From Stenotrophomonas sp. 169 (GTDB lineage: Bacteria; Pseudomonadota; Gammaproteobacteria; Xanthomonadales; Xanthomonadaceae): 64,000 bases of DNA. The notes under the pieces were generated by a model, which had not been told where the DNA came from, searched no databases, and saw only the letters and a program-made list of their open reading frames with translations. The DNA lies in contig NZ_CP061204.1 in assembly GCF_014621775.1 (NCBI RefSeq), forward strand, positions 1,136,501 through 1,200,500, in the 5' to 3' direction. Shown one piece after another: positions 28,011 to 37,302 of this stretch. The position numbers and the translations under genes were made by a program. How positions within the stretch are numbered: the first letter of the stretch is position 1; the number at the start of each line of letters is the position of its first letter.

Positions 28011-28618
28011 GCTGGCGACCACGCGTTCGCCGCTGCGCTCGCCGACCATGGGTCGGCGCTACGGGGCTGCCGTGGTAGCGCCGAGCCATGCTCGGCGGAA
28101 TGCTGGCGACCACGCGTTCTCCGCTGCGCTCGCCGACCGTGGGTCGGCGCTACGGGGCTGCCGTGGTAGCGCCGAGCCATGCTCGGCGGAATGCCGGCGA
28201 CCACGCGTTCTCCGCTGCGCTCGCCGACCATGGGTCGGCGCTACGGGTGACCGGGGGCTGCCGTGGTAGCGCCGAGCCATGCTCGGCGGGATGCTGGCGA
28301 CCACGCGTTCGCCGCTGCGCTCGCCGACCGTGGGTCGGCGCTACGGGGGCTGCCGTGGTAGCGCCGAGCCATGCTCGGCGGAATGCTGGCAACCACGCGA
28401 TTTCCGCTGCGCTCGCCGACCATGGGTCGGCGCTACGGGGCTGCCGTGGTAGCGCCGAGCCATGCTCGGCGGAATGCTGGCGACCACACGTTCTCCGCTG
28501 CGCTCGCCGACCATGGGTCGGCGCTACGGGGCTGCCGTGGTAGCGCCGAGCCATGCTCGGCGGAATGCTGGCGACCACGTGTTCGCCGCTGCGCTCGCCG
28601 ACCATGGGTCGGCGCTAC
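28011..28618. repeat. Tandem array of SMAG dimers (about 6.6 units of 91 bases)
   Basis: Full units begin with GTAG at 28075, 28166, 28266, 28358, 28449 and 28540; a half unit precedes them. Each unit holds a forward palindrome (GCCGAGC-CAT-GCTCGGC), a spacer, then an inverted palindrome (GCCGACC-ATG-GGTCGGC) ending GCGCTAC, the reverse complement of the unit start. Units are nearly identical: spacing is 91-92 bases except one of 100 with a 9-base insertion. The array fills the space between the convergent murD2 and ispB genes. The frames running through it are open only because the repeat lacks stop codons. Confidence 0.95.
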
Positions 28619-28626
28619 CGGTTGGG

Positions 28627-29625
28627 TCAGTGGCTGCGCTGTACGGCGTAGCGGGCCAGGCCGCGCAGGGCGGCGACGGCGTCGTTGTCGGCCAGGCCGT
28701 CGAGGGCGCGCTCGGCGGCGGCAGCGTATTCCTCGGCACGGGCGCGGCTGTAGTCGAGTCCGCCGGTGGCGTGGATGGCGGCCAGCACCTCCGGCATTGC
28801 CGAGGCATCGCCATCCTGCACGATGCTGCGCAGGCGCTGGCGGGTGCTTTCGTCAGAATGGGCCATGGCATGGATCAGCGGCAGGGTGGCCTTGCCTTCG
28901 GCCAGATCGTCGCCCAGGTTCTTGCCCAGCTCATCCGCATTGGCCGAATAGTCCAGCACGTCGTCGGCAATCTGGAAGGCATAGCCGAGATTCATGCCGT
29001 AGTCGTACAGCGCCTGCTGGGTGGCCGCGTCAACCCCGCTGGCGAGGGCGCCCAGACGCGTGCCCGCGGCGAACAGCACCGCCGTCTTGCGCTCGATCAC
29101 CCGCAGGTAGGCGGCTTCGTCGGTATCGGGGTTGTGGACGTGCAGCAGCTGCAGCACTTCGCCTTCGGCGATGCGGTTGGTGGTGTCGGCCAGGATCTGC
29201 ATGACCGGCATCCGGTCCAGTTCCACCATCAGCTGGAAGCTGCGCGAATACAGGAAGTCACCCACCAGCACGCTCGGCGCGTTGCCCCACAAGGCGTTTG
29301 CCGTACTGCGACCACGCCGCAGGCTGGATTCGTCCACCACGTCGTCGTGCAGCAGGGTGGACGTGTGGATGAACTCGATGATCGCCGCCAACTGGTGGTG
29401 CTCCGGGCCCGAACCGCCCACCGCGTGGCCGGCCAACATCACCAGCATCGGCCGCAGGCGCTTGCCGCCGGCCGAGATGATGTGGTCGGCGATCTGGTTG
29501 ATCAGCACCACATCGGAAGAAAGCCGGCGCCGGATCAGGGCATCGACGGCGGCCATGTCGGCGGCAGCAAGCGACTGGATCTGGGGCAGGCCCAGGGCGG
29601 CACGGGTGTCTTCGAGAATGGTCAT
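28627..29625 (-). CDS. ispB: Octaprenyl diphosphate synthase
   Basis: With the start at 29623-29625 (MTILEDTRAALGL) the protein has 332 residues. The trans-prenyltransferase motifs are GGKRLRPML (53-61), first Asp-rich DDVVD (94-98), second DDVLD (221-225), and GKATLPLIHA. It extends farnesyl diphosphate to the C40 side chain of ubiquinone. Chain length cannot be proven from sequence, but context-free IspB-like length and residues fit. Its stop lies eight bases from the SMAG array, which may end transcription. Confidence 0.93.
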   Translation of the reverse strand: MTILEDTRAALGLPQIQSLAAADMAAVDALIRRRLSSDVVLINQIADHIISAGGKRLRPMLVMLAGHAVGGSGPEHHQLAAIIEFIHTSTLLHDDVVDESSLRRGRSTANALWGNAPSVLVGDFLYSRSFQLMVELDRMPVMQILADTTNRIAEGEVLQLLHVHNPDTDEAAYLRVIERKTAVLFAAGTRLGALASGVDAATQQALYDYGMNLGYAFQIADDVLDYSANADELGKNLGDDLAEGKATLPLIHAMAHSDESTRQRLRSIVQDGDASAMPEVLAAIHATGGLDYSRARAEEYAAAAERALDGLADNDAVAALRGLARYAVQRSH

Positions 29626-29743
29626 GCGGTCTGGCTTCAAGGCTCGCTGTCAATTATAGGCGCTGGCCGTGAATTCGGGCGCATGGGGGCAGGACGGGCG
29701 CGGCGAGCGGACCTTGCGGTGCAGTGGCCGGCCGCCTTTGCCG

Positions 29744-29757
29744 TGAATACGTATGCA
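29744..29757 (+). promoter_or_regulatory. Maltose-locus operator, copy 1
   Basis: TGAATACGTATGCA, with an ATACGTAT palindromic core, continues as GGC to give a 17-base sequence identical at 34931-34947 and 37170-37186. It lies about 95 bases before the alpha-glucosidase start and points toward it. Confidence 0.7.
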
Positions 29758-29851
29758 GGCATCCCCCTGTCATGGCCCCCGCCGCTAAGCTTCCACCGAT
29801 GCATTCCGGCCCGCGTCCCTGCGCTGGCCCACAGAGCCCGGAGGGGGCCAG

Positions 29852-31468
29852 ATGTCCAATACGCCATGGTGGCGCGGCGCCGTGATCTATCAGATCTACC
29901 CGCGGAGTTTCCTCGATGCCAACGGTGACGGCGTGGGAGACCTGCCCGGCATCATCGAGCGCCTGGACTACATCGCCGCGCTGGGCGTGGATGCGATATG
30001 GGTATCACCGTTCTTCAAGTCACCGATGGCGGATTTCGGCTACGACATCGCCGACTACCGCGACGTCGATCCGTTGTTCGGCACGCTGGACGACTTCGAC
30101 CGATTGCTGGCCAAGGCGCATGCGCTGGGGCTGAAGGTCATGATCGACCAGGTCCTCAGCCATACCTCCAGCGAACACGACTGGTTCCAGGAGAGCCGCC
30201 AGGACCGCAGCAATCCGAAGGCGGACTGGTATGTGTGGGTGGATCCGCGCGAAGACGGCACGCCACCGAACAACTGGATGTCGCTGTTCGGCGGCGTTGC
30301 GTGGCAGTGGGAACCGCGGCGCCAGCAGTACTACCTGCACAATTTCTTCGCCGAGCAGCCGGACCTCAATTTCCACAACCCGCAGGTGCAGAACGCGACG
30401 CTGGAGAATGTCCGCTACTGGCTGGACCGCGGCGTGGATGGATTCCGCCTGGATGCGATCAACTTCTGCTTCCATGACCGGCTGCTGCGTGACAACCCGC
30501 CCAAGCCGGTGGAGAAACGCGTAGGGCGTGGCTTCAGTCCGGATAATCCGTACGCCTACCAATACCACTATTTCAACAATACGCAGCCGGAGAACCTGCC
30601 GTTCCTGGAAGACCTGCGCGCACTGCTCGACCAGTATCCGGGGGCTGTCAGCCTGGGTGAGATATCGTCGGAGGATTCGCTGGCAACCACCGCCGAATAC
30701 ACCACCGACACCCGCCTGCACATGGGCTACAGCTTCGAACTGCTGGTACAGGATTACAGCGCAGCGTATATCCGCGAAACCGTGTCACGCCTCGAAGTGG
30801 CGATGACCGAGGGCTGGCCGTGCTGGGCGATCTCCAACCATGACGTCGAGCGTGCGGTGACCCGCTGGGGTGGCCATCCGGCCGATCCTCGCCTGGCGCG
30901 GATGCTGGTGGCGATGCTGTGTTCGCTGCGCGGATCCATCTGCCTCTACCAGGGCGAAGAGCTGGGCCTGGGCGAAGCGGACGTGCCCTTCGAGGCGCTG
31001 CAGGACCCGTATGGCATCACGTTCTGGCCGAACTTCAAGGGACGTGATGGCTGCCGCACGCCACTGCCCTGGAACGACGATCCTCGGGCGGGTTTCACTA
31101 CGGGCACCCCGTGGTTGCCAATTCCAGACGCACACCGGGGAGTCTCCGTGGCGACACAGGAGAAAGACCCGGCCTCGGTACTCTCCGCCTTCCGCGCATT
31201 CCTCGCCTGGCGGAAGACACAGCCTGTGCTGCTGCATGGCGCAATCAGCTTCCTTGAATCGGCCGAGCCGGTCCTGCTGTTCCAGCGCACCCTCGCCGAT
31301 GAGCAGCTGCTGCTGGCCTTCAACCTCTCGGGGGTGTCGGTGCGCCATGCGCTGCCCGCTGGCCTGTGGCAGGCTGTAGCGATCCCTGGGCCGGATGCGG
31401 GGATGACCGATGGCACCGAACTGGTGCTGCCCGCGCACTCGGTGTTCTGCGGCCGACGCATCGGCTGA
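29852..31468 (+). CDS. GH13 alpha-glucosidase (Xanthomonas XgtA-like)
   Basis: The 538-residue enzyme has no signal peptide and should be cytoplasmic. GH13 residues are the nucleophile D201 (GVDGFRLDAINF), acid/base E270 (VSLGEISSED) and D331 (ISNHDVERA), the same numbering as the alpha-glucosidase of Xanthomonas campestris WU-9701, which has the same length. It hydrolyses maltose and short alpha-1,4 glucosides (GH13_23 type) and can transfer glucose to acceptors. An operator shared with the maltose locus lies upstream, and a strong intrinsic terminator follows at 31495-31528, so it is a monocistronic member of the regulon. Confidence 0.93.
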   Translation: MSNTPWWRGAVIYQIYPRSFLDANGDGVGDLPGIIERLDYIAALGVDAIWVSPFFKSPMADFGYDIADYRDVDPLFGTLDDFDRLLAKAHALGLKVMIDQVLSHTSSEHDWFQESRQDRSNPKADWYVWVDPREDGTPPNNWMSLFGGVAWQWEPRRQQYYLHNFFAEQPDLNFHNPQVQNATLENVRYWLDRGVDGFRLDAINFCFHDRLLRDNPPKPVEKRVGRGFSPDNPYAYQYHYFNNTQPENLPFLEDLRALLDQYPGAVSLGEISSEDSLATTAEYTTDTRLHMGYSFELLVQDYSAAYIRETVSRLEVAMTEGWPCWAISNHDVERAVTRWGGHPADPRLARMLVAMLCSLRGSICLYQGEELGLGEADVPFEALQDPYGITFWPNFKGRDGCRTPLPWNDDPRAGFTTGTPWLPIPDAHRGVSVATQEKDPASVLSAFRAFLAWRKTQPVLLHGAISFLESAEPVLLFQRTLADEQLLLAFNLSGVSVRHALPAGLWQAVAIPGPDAGMTDGTELVLPAHSVFCGRRIG

Positions 31469-31494
31469 ACGATTTCTCCGTTGGTGGTACTTGA

Positions 31495-31528
31495 GGGACG
31501 TCGCTGTAAAAAGCGACGTCCCTTTTTT
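31495..31528 (+). terminator. Intrinsic terminator after the alpha-glucosidase gene
   Basis: An 11-base perfect stem (GGGACGTCGCT / AGCGACGTCCC) with loop GTAAAA is followed by six T residues. It starts 27 bases after the stop codon. Confidence 0.93.
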
Positions 31529-31659
31529 AATGGACGCTTTCCATTGTCCTTTTCACCATCAGCGCGACGTTTTCCGACCCGCCAACGAGCCCTTCGCTCA
31601 GGGCCATTCTGCACCAAGGCAGTCAAGCTTCATGCTCACTCACCAATAGCGAGAGCGCT

Positions 31660-31983
31660 ATGAAGTTCCATCGAATCATGTTTGTCACAGCCAGTGTTCT
31701 GCTGGCTGCTTCTGTGTTCACGGCCCAAGCCTCCGAGCAACCCTTTCGTGACCCGTCAGATGATGCCATCTGCGTGGATGCTTTCAGCCGCTCCCCCGCT
31801 GCGGCATCCTGTCAGCTCACGAAGGTCGAATACAGGGCTGGCAGTGGCGGCACGTGCCACCTATGGGCAGGCTGCCGACGCGATGACGGCAGTTCGGCGG
31901 CCGCGTTCGGGGCCTTCCCTGCCGCAAATGTGTATCGCGTGTGCAACAAGGACGGCAAGTTGGTCGCGGGCTGCCCGGGCTGA
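31660..31983 (+). CDS. Small exported cysteine-containing protein
   Basis: The 107-residue protein has a signal peptide (LLAASVFTAQA-SE). The short mature domain contains six cysteines (for example DAICVDAF, ASCQLTK, GTCHLWAGC and VCNKDGKLVAGC), suggesting three disulfide bonds. I do not recognise a family. The ATG follows an AGAGCGCT hairpin-like leader without a clear RBS. It is flanked by two terminators, so it is its own transcription unit, with no functional hint from neighbours. Confidence 0.6.
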   Translation: MKFHRIMFVTASVLLAASVFTAQASEQPFRDPSDDAICVDAFSRSPAAASCQLTKVEYRAGSGGTCHLWAGCRRDDGSSAAAFGAFPAANVYRVCNKDGKLVAGCPG

Positions 31984-31992
31984 CTCAACCAA

Positions 31993-32022
31993 GAGGGCCC
32001 GCTGCGCTGGCAGCGGGCCCTC
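31993..32022. terminator. Bidirectional-type hairpin between convergent genes
   Basis: A 13-base perfect stem (GAGGGCCCGCTGC / GCAGCGGGCCCTC) with loop GCTG is followed by TTGTTT on the plus strand. It lies between the small exported protein and the convergent receptor stop and can serve both. Confidence 0.88.
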
Positions 32023-32043
32023 TTGTTTCAACGCTTGAATATC

Positions 32044-34806
32044 TCAGAACTTGTAGTTCACGCCCAGCATGTAGGTGCGACCCCACTCGACATATTCCAG
32101 CGGCCGGTCCGTCGTACCGGCATAGGTGCGGTACGGCTCGTTGGTCAGGTTCGTCCCCTGCAGCAGCAGCGTCAGGCCGGCCATCGTGCTGCTGTCGCTG
32201 AAGGTATAGCTGACCTGCGCGTCGGTCACGTTCTCGCCGACCACGTAGCGCAGCGTGCGGTTGCCGTTGAAGTTGCCGATCTCACCGATGAAGTCCGACC
32301 GGCGACGCTGGCTGACGCGTGCCTCGAATCCATTACGCTCGAAGTACGCGGTGAAGTTGTACACGCGGTCGGACAGGCCGGGCAGGGCAATGGGGTCGCT
32401 GCCGACGCTGGAGGCGCTTTCAGGATCCAGGATCTCGATGTCGCTGTCATTGAACGTCGCACTGGCCTGCACGCCGAAGCCGCGCAGCGATTCGGTGAAC
32501 ATGTCCAGCGGCAGCGAGGCAGTCAGTTCCAGGCCGCGCAGCGTGCCGCCCTTGCCGTTCTGCGGCGAGGAGAACGTGCCGGTCTGCAGCACCGGCGACA
32601 CCATGCCCGGCGGCGGCACATAGCTGGCCAGCAGGTCGGAGAAGTCATAGTCATCGACCGACTGCGTGTACACGTAGCTCTTCAAGTCCTTGTAGAACAC
32701 GGCGGCGGCCACGTAGGCACGCTCGGCGAAGTACTTTTCGTAGGACAGGTCGAACGCGGTGGCACGCCACGGATCCAGCAGCGGATTGCCGCCGCTGCCA
32801 CCCGGACGGCCGGTGGCGGTGTCCACGCCGAACTCCAGGCCGGCGCGCATCTGGTCCACGCGCGGACGCGCCACCTGCTTGGCGGCAGCGAAACGCAGGG
32901 TCTGCTGGTGCGGGAACATGAAGGCCAGGTTCAAGCTCGGCAGCCAATCCTTGTAGGTCTTGCCGGCGTCGATCGGGAGCACGTTCTGGCCAACGGGGCG
33001 CGAGCGGTCGAAGTAGTTCGACTGCGAGCTCTGGTCGGCATGCTGCATCTGCACGCCGATGTTGCCACGCACGCCCACCACGCCGATATCGGTATTGATG
33101 TTGGCGCGCAGCCACGCGGTGGTGATTTTCTCCTGCACCGTCCACGACTTCGGGATCAGATAATCCAGGTCGGTGACCGGATTGAACACCATGTAACGCG
33201 ACACGGCCGCCGGTACGTTCCAGGCCGGGATATAACCGATGCCGGCAAAGCCCAGGTTCACCCGATCACGCTGCAGGTCGGCGGCGATGTTCGCATCCCC
33301 CTGTGCCCCCAGCAGGATGTTGCCCTCGGCCTGGGTCTTGTCCTTCTGGCGGTCGGCGTAGTTGACGCCGATATCGAAGTCAGCGAATACCGGGGAAAGC
33401 GCTTCCGGCGCGGGCAGCGTCAGGGCGACGCGCGCGCCCTTCAGGCGGTCTTCCACCGTGGGCACCTTGCCGTAGCCGGAGCCGTAGATGGTGTTGGTCA
33501 GGAACAGCGCATCGGGGTTGGAATAGTCAAGGCCCGGGGTGATCTGCGAGAAGCCGTTCGGGTTCACCACCAGGCCGATGGTATCCAGCTGTGGCATCGG
33601 GGTCAGCTGCAGGTTGTTTTCAAGGTTCAGCTCATCGCGGGTGGCCTTGGAGTAGTTCACATCAGCCACCAGCTTGACGCCATTGCCGAAGGTGAACTCG
33701 TTGTTCCAGCCGAACGCATCGATCTTGTCTTCGCGCTTGTTGTACATGCCGCGCACCAGCGGATAGACACCACTGGCCGTGCCGCCCGCGAAGGTGCCGT
33801 CGGCATTCACCTGCGGATTGCTGATCAGAAGCCCTGGCGTGTAACCGCCATTGAAGTTGCTGAGGTTGACCTCGAACTGGTTGGCCGTGTCGATCTGCTC
33901 GGCTTCGGTGTGGAACGCATCGAAGGTGCTGGTCCAACTGTTGGATGGGCGGAACTGGACGGTGGCCATCAGCCCGTCGCGCTTGTTGTTGCCGGTGCGG
34001 CGCAGCGCCTTGATGCCGTCGCTGAAGGCCACGCCGGGTGCCAGGCCCGGGCGGTTGCCGTTGTCGGTGTTCTCGGTGGTCCACGGCTCGTACAGGCCGA
34101 CCTGGTTTTCCTGGATGGGCATATCGCTGTGCGCGTAGCCGATGGCAATACCCAGGGTCTTGTCGAGGAACTGGTCGATGTAGCTCGCGCTGAAGCGGTT
34201 GCCGAACTCATCCACGCCAGCGGCATCGCCCAGCGAGCTCTTCTGGTAGCGCCCGCTCACCGCGATCACGCGGTCCGGGAAACTCAAGGGACGCGCGGTC
34301 TGCATGTCGATGGTGCCCGACAAGCCCTGGCCGACGAGTGCCGCATCCGGGGTCTTGTAGACGGTCACGCCGTTGACCAGCTCGGACGGATACTGATCGA
34401 ACTCCACGCTGCGGTTGTCGCCGGTGCTGACCACTTCGCGGCCATTGAGCAGGGTGGTGGCGAAGTCGGGCGACAGGCCGCGCACGCTGATCACCTGCGC
34501 ACGGCCAGCGACACGCTGGGCGGCCAGGCCTGGCAGGCGGGCGAGCGATTCGGCGATGCTGACATCTGGCAGCTTGCCGATGTCTTCGGCGGAGATCACT
34601 TCCACCACCGAGGTGGCGTCCTGCTTTGCGGCGATGGCGTTCTCGATGCCGCGGCGGATGCCGGTGACCTGCACCGCGTCCAGGTTCGTCGCTGACGCAC
34701 CGGTCTGGCCGGCGGTGGTGGACGTGGTGGACTGCGCGAATGCGAGTACCGGTGACAGTGCGACGGCCAGCGCCAATGACAGCGTGTTGCGCTTGTGGTT
34801 CGACAT
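32044..34806 (-). CDS. TonB-dependent receptor for alpha-glucans/maltodextrins
   Basis: This 920-residue receptor has a signal peptide (SPVLAFA-QS) and plug domain motifs DAVQVTGIRRGIENAIAAKQ, VVEVISAEDIGKLPDVSIAESLARLPG and VISVRGLSPDFATTLLNGRE. These are characteristic of the sugar-associated receptor group that includes Caulobacter MalA. The barrel ends YMLGVNYKF. It lies between an alpha-glucosidase and GH97/GH13 enzyme genes and has the shared operator 128 bases upstream, so maltodextrins are the inferred ligand. Confidence 0.88.
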   Translation of the reverse strand: MSNHKRNTLSLALAVALSPVLAFAQSTTSTTAGQTGASATNLDAVQVTGIRRGIENAIAAKQDATSVVEVISAEDIGKLPDVSIAESLARLPGLAAQRVAGRAQVISVRGLSPDFATTLLNGREVVSTGDNRSVEFDQYPSELVNGVTVYKTPDAALVGQGLSGTIDMQTARPLSFPDRVIAVSGRYQKSSLGDAAGVDEFGNRFSASYIDQFLDKTLGIAIGYAHSDMPIQENQVGLYEPWTTENTDNGNRPGLAPGVAFSDGIKALRRTGNNKRDGLMATVQFRPSNSWTSTFDAFHTEAEQIDTANQFEVNLSNFNGGYTPGLLISNPQVNADGTFAGGTASGVYPLVRGMYNKREDKIDAFGWNNEFTFGNGVKLVADVNYSKATRDELNLENNLQLTPMPQLDTIGLVVNPNGFSQITPGLDYSNPDALFLTNTIYGSGYGKVPTVEDRLKGARVALTLPAPEALSPVFADFDIGVNYADRQKDKTQAEGNILLGAQGDANIAADLQRDRVNLGFAGIGYIPAWNVPAAVSRYMVFNPVTDLDYLIPKSWTVQEKITTAWLRANINTDIGVVGVRGNIGVQMQHADQSSQSNYFDRSRPVGQNVLPIDAGKTYKDWLPSLNLAFMFPHQQTLRFAAAKQVARPRVDQMRAGLEFGVDTATGRPGGSGGNPLLDPWRATAFDLSYEKYFAERAYVAAAVFYKDLKSYVYTQSVDDYDFSDLLASYVPPPGMVSPVLQTGTFSSPQNGKGGTLRGLELTASLPLDMFTESLRGFGVQASATFNDSDIEILDPESASSVGSDPIALPGLSDRVYNFTAYFERNGFEARVSQRRRSDFIGEIGNFNGNRTLRYVVGENVTDAQVSYTFSDSSTMAGLTLLLQGTNLTNEPYRTYAGTTDRPLEYVEWGRTYMLGVNYKF

Positions 34807-34933
34807 TTCCCCTCCCAGGCAATGTTGCCGAATCTAGTAGTGGTCCGCGCCGGCACGGCCGATACGGGTCGCGGCACGGTGGCCGCTGACTGCGTCGCTA
34901 TGGTATGCAGCGCGCCGGGTAGTGGAATCAGCC

Positions 34934-34947
34934 TGCATACGTATTCA
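34934..34947 (-). promoter_or_regulatory. Maltose-locus operator, copy 2
   Basis: TGCATACGTATTCA on the plus strand, i.e. TGAATACGTATGCA on the minus strand, followed by GGC as in the other two copies. It lies upstream of the leftward receptor gene and points toward it. Confidence 0.7.
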
Positions 34948-35005
34948 ATGCAGTTGCATGCGGTGTAAGCGATTACATGTTGGTGATGACGGCGACGGGG
35001 TGTGG

Positions 35006-35030
35006 GTAGTGACGGCCGCTGTCCATCAGC
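35006..35030. repeat. Degenerate SMAG half-element
   Basis: GTAGTGACGGCCGCTG continues as TCCATCAGC instead of GGCCGTCAGC, so the palindrome arm is damaged. It sits just 3-prime of the GH97 gene. Confidence 0.6.
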
Positions 35031-35040
35031 GCGTGGCCCT

Positions 35041-37095
35041 TCAGAGCGGAATGAAGCGGATTGCCTGGCCGCCGCCGGGACCGAGGATCAAGGTGAGCTG
35101 GTCGGCGCTGGTGACCTCGCGGGTTTCGCGCGCGAAGGCAAAAGGACTGCTGCGGAAATCCGCACCGTCGCCATCGCGGTAGATCTCCGCGCGGTAGCGC
35201 ACACCCGGCTCCAGGAAGCCCAGCGACACCGGCAGCACGCGGCCGTGTTCATCGGTGATGCTGCCCAGGAACCAGTCACGGCTGTTGCGGTCGCGGCGCA
35301 CGATGGTGACGAAGTCGCCGACCTCGCCGTCCAGCACGCGGCTCTGTTCCCAGTCCACCGCGACGTCCTTGATGAACTGGAACGCGTCGCGGTGCTGCAG
35401 ATAGTGCTCCGGCAGATCGGCAGCCATCTGGATCGGGCTGTACAGCACCACATACAGCGCCAGCTGGCGGGCGAGGGTGCTGGGAATCGCCTGGCCGTTG
35501 CGTCCCTTCAACGACAGGATGCCGGGGGTGTAGTCCATCGGCCCGGCCAGCATGCGGGTGAACACCAGGTTGACCTCATGCTCCGGGGGATTGGGCGGCT
35601 GACCCCAGGCGTTGTATTCCATGCCGCGCGCGCCTTCGCGGGATATCCAGTTCGGATAGGTACGGCGCAGGCCGGTGTCTTTGATCGGCTCGTGCGGGTT
35701 CACTGACAGTCGGCGCGCGGCCGCTTCCTGCACTACCTTCAGATGGTGGCGGGCCATGAACTGGCCGTCGTGCCACTCGCGCAGCAGCGGGCCACCGGCC
35801 GGGTTGCGCCGGTCCACTTGGCCGTCATCGCAGACATACCCGGTCTTGAAAGAATCCACGCCCAAGCGCGCATAGAGGTCCAGCGCCGCGCCCAACTGGT
35901 CTTCGTAGTGTTCGATGGCGCAGCCGGTTTCGTGGTGGCCGACCAGGTGCACGCCTTTTTTCGCACCATAGGCGGACAGCGCCTCGATATCGAAATCCGG
36001 AGTGGCGCGGGTAAAGTCGAAGTCGTAGCCGTTGCCCACCCAGTTGCCGTCCCAGCCAGGGTTCCAGCCCTCCACCAGCACGCCGCGGAAGCCATTGGCG
36101 GCGGCGAAATCAATCACCTTCTTCGTCTTCGCAGTCGTTGCGGCATGGCGCGGGCCAGTGGCCCAGCTTTCTTCGTCCAGGTGCATCGACCACCACACGC
36201 CAAGGTACTTCGACGGCTTGACCCAGCTCACATCACCCAGCGCATTGGGCTCATTGAGGTTGAGGATCAGGTCCGATTCCACCAGCCCGCCTGCGCGGTC
36301 AGCGATCTGCAGGGTGCGCCACGGCGTGCTGAAGGGCAGGGTGCGGCGGACCTTCCAGCCCTCTGCCGACGGCGAAAGCTGCGCGCGCAGGCGCTGGCCA
36401 TCCGTGCGCCGCAGCCACATCCCGGCGTAGTCCACCAGCGCTGCCTCGTGGATGGCCACGTGCAGGCCGGAGTGGCTGCGCAGGGTGATCGGCGTGTGTG
36501 CCAGCGGCACTTCCTGCAGTGGCGTGCGCGCATACAGGTACTCATAGTGGATCGGCTCGCCGGCCGGGATCCACCACGCCGTGGACGGCTGGGCGATGGC
36601 GAACTCGGTCAGCTCTTCGTCGATGATCGCCTCGGTCATTCCCGGCTGCTGCGGGAACACGTAACGGAAGCCAACGCCGTCGTCGTAGACGCGGAAAACC
36701 ACGTCCAGCCGACGCTTGTCACCGGTGGTCTGGCGCAGCGATACGGTGAGTTCGTTGTAGTGGTTGCGGGTGACGCGGCGCTCGCCCCACGGCTGCTCCC
36801 ACGTTTCATCGAAGGCGCGGATGCTGCTGCCGATGATCTCGAAGTCGCGGTCCAGCCGGCCATCCCGCAGCTCGAAGCCGAGCTTGGACCCCTCCACCAC
36901 GGCATCGCCGAGTCGCTCCACCTGGTAGCGGGCGGTGCCGCCATCCAGCTGCAGCGTCACTTTCAGGATCTTTGCGGGCGATTCCACGCTGGCCGATGGC
37001 AGGGTGGCAGCCAGCAGCACCGGGCTGGCGAGCAGCAGGGCCACGCCCAGCCAAGGCGCGGTTCGGCCACGCAGCAACAACGAAAACAGTGACAT
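35041..37095 (-). CDS. GH97 alpha-glucosidase, inverting type
   Basis: The 684-residue protein carries an N-terminal signal sequence (GVALLLASPVLLA-AT) and therefore acts outside the cytoplasm. GH97 features: an N-terminal beta-sandwich (NHYNELTVSLRQTTG, GVGFRYVFPQQ) and a TIM barrel with WWSMHLDEESWATGPRHA, VEGWNPGWDGN and GVDSFKTGYVCDDGQ. Glutamates E389 (GHHETG), E469 (VNPHEPIKDTG) and E487 (ISREGARGMEYN) match the pattern of the inverting subgroup represented by SusB. It hydrolyses alpha-1,4 (and other) glucosidic bonds of oligosaccharides in the periplasm. It is transcribed divergently from the six-hairpin gene across the copy-3 operator. Confidence 0.92.
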   Translation of the reverse strand: MSLFSLLLRGRTAPWLGVALLLASPVLLAATLPSASVESPAKILKVTLQLDGGTARYQVERLGDAVVEGSKLGFELRDGRLDRDFEIIGSSIRAFDETWEQPWGERRVTRNHYNELTVSLRQTTGDKRRLDVVFRVYDDGVGFRYVFPQQPGMTEAIIDEELTEFAIAQPSTAWWIPAGEPIHYEYLYARTPLQEVPLAHTPITLRSHSGLHVAIHEAALVDYAGMWLRRTDGQRLRAQLSPSAEGWKVRRTLPFSTPWRTLQIADRAGGLVESDLILNLNEPNALGDVSWVKPSKYLGVWWSMHLDEESWATGPRHAATTAKTKKVIDFAAANGFRGVLVEGWNPGWDGNWVGNGYDFDFTRATPDFDIEALSAYGAKKGVHLVGHHETGCAIEHYEDQLGAALDLYARLGVDSFKTGYVCDDGQVDRRNPAGGPLLREWHDGQFMARHHLKVVQEAAARRLSVNPHEPIKDTGLRRTYPNWISREGARGMEYNAWGQPPNPPEHEVNLVFTRMLAGPMDYTPGILSLKGRNGQAIPSTLARQLALYVVLYSPIQMAADLPEHYLQHRDAFQFIKDVAVDWEQSRVLDGEVGDFVTIVRRDRNSRDWFLGSITDEHGRVLPVSLGFLEPGVRYRAEIYRDGDGADFRSSPFAFARETREVTSADQLTLILGPGGGQAIRFIPL

Positions 37096-37169
37096 GTCCC
37101 CTCCCAGGGCAATGCAGGAACTGCGCCGACCATAGCCCAGCCGTCAGGGGCGCCTGGCACCCCGCGCCA

Positions 37170-37183
37170 TGAATACGTATGCA
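37170..37183 (+). promoter_or_regulatory. Maltose-locus operator, copy 3 (divergent promoter region)
   Basis: TGAATACGTATGCA followed by GGC, identical to copies 1 and 2. It lies between the divergent GH97 gene and the six-hairpin/MFS/GH13 operon and so could control both. Confidence 0.72.
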
Positions 37184-37302
37184 GGCGGGGCGTGCCCTGC
37201 GAACGCCGTCTACCATGTCCGCACGATGCCTTGAGGGAGGCGTTGCGCCCCCGTCGGCCGCTCGGCAGGCAGGGACCTACAACATGCAAAGAGGGAGGGA
37301 GG

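Noticed and set aside
28088..28605. Open frames of about 150 codons on both strands in the SMAG array
   Set aside because: They arise from translating the same 91-base repeat six times; there is no RBS, and the products are simple repeats of one another.
28011..28618. CRISPR array
   Set aside because: The regular 91-base spacing comes from whole-unit tandem duplication; there are no unique spacers and no cas genes.
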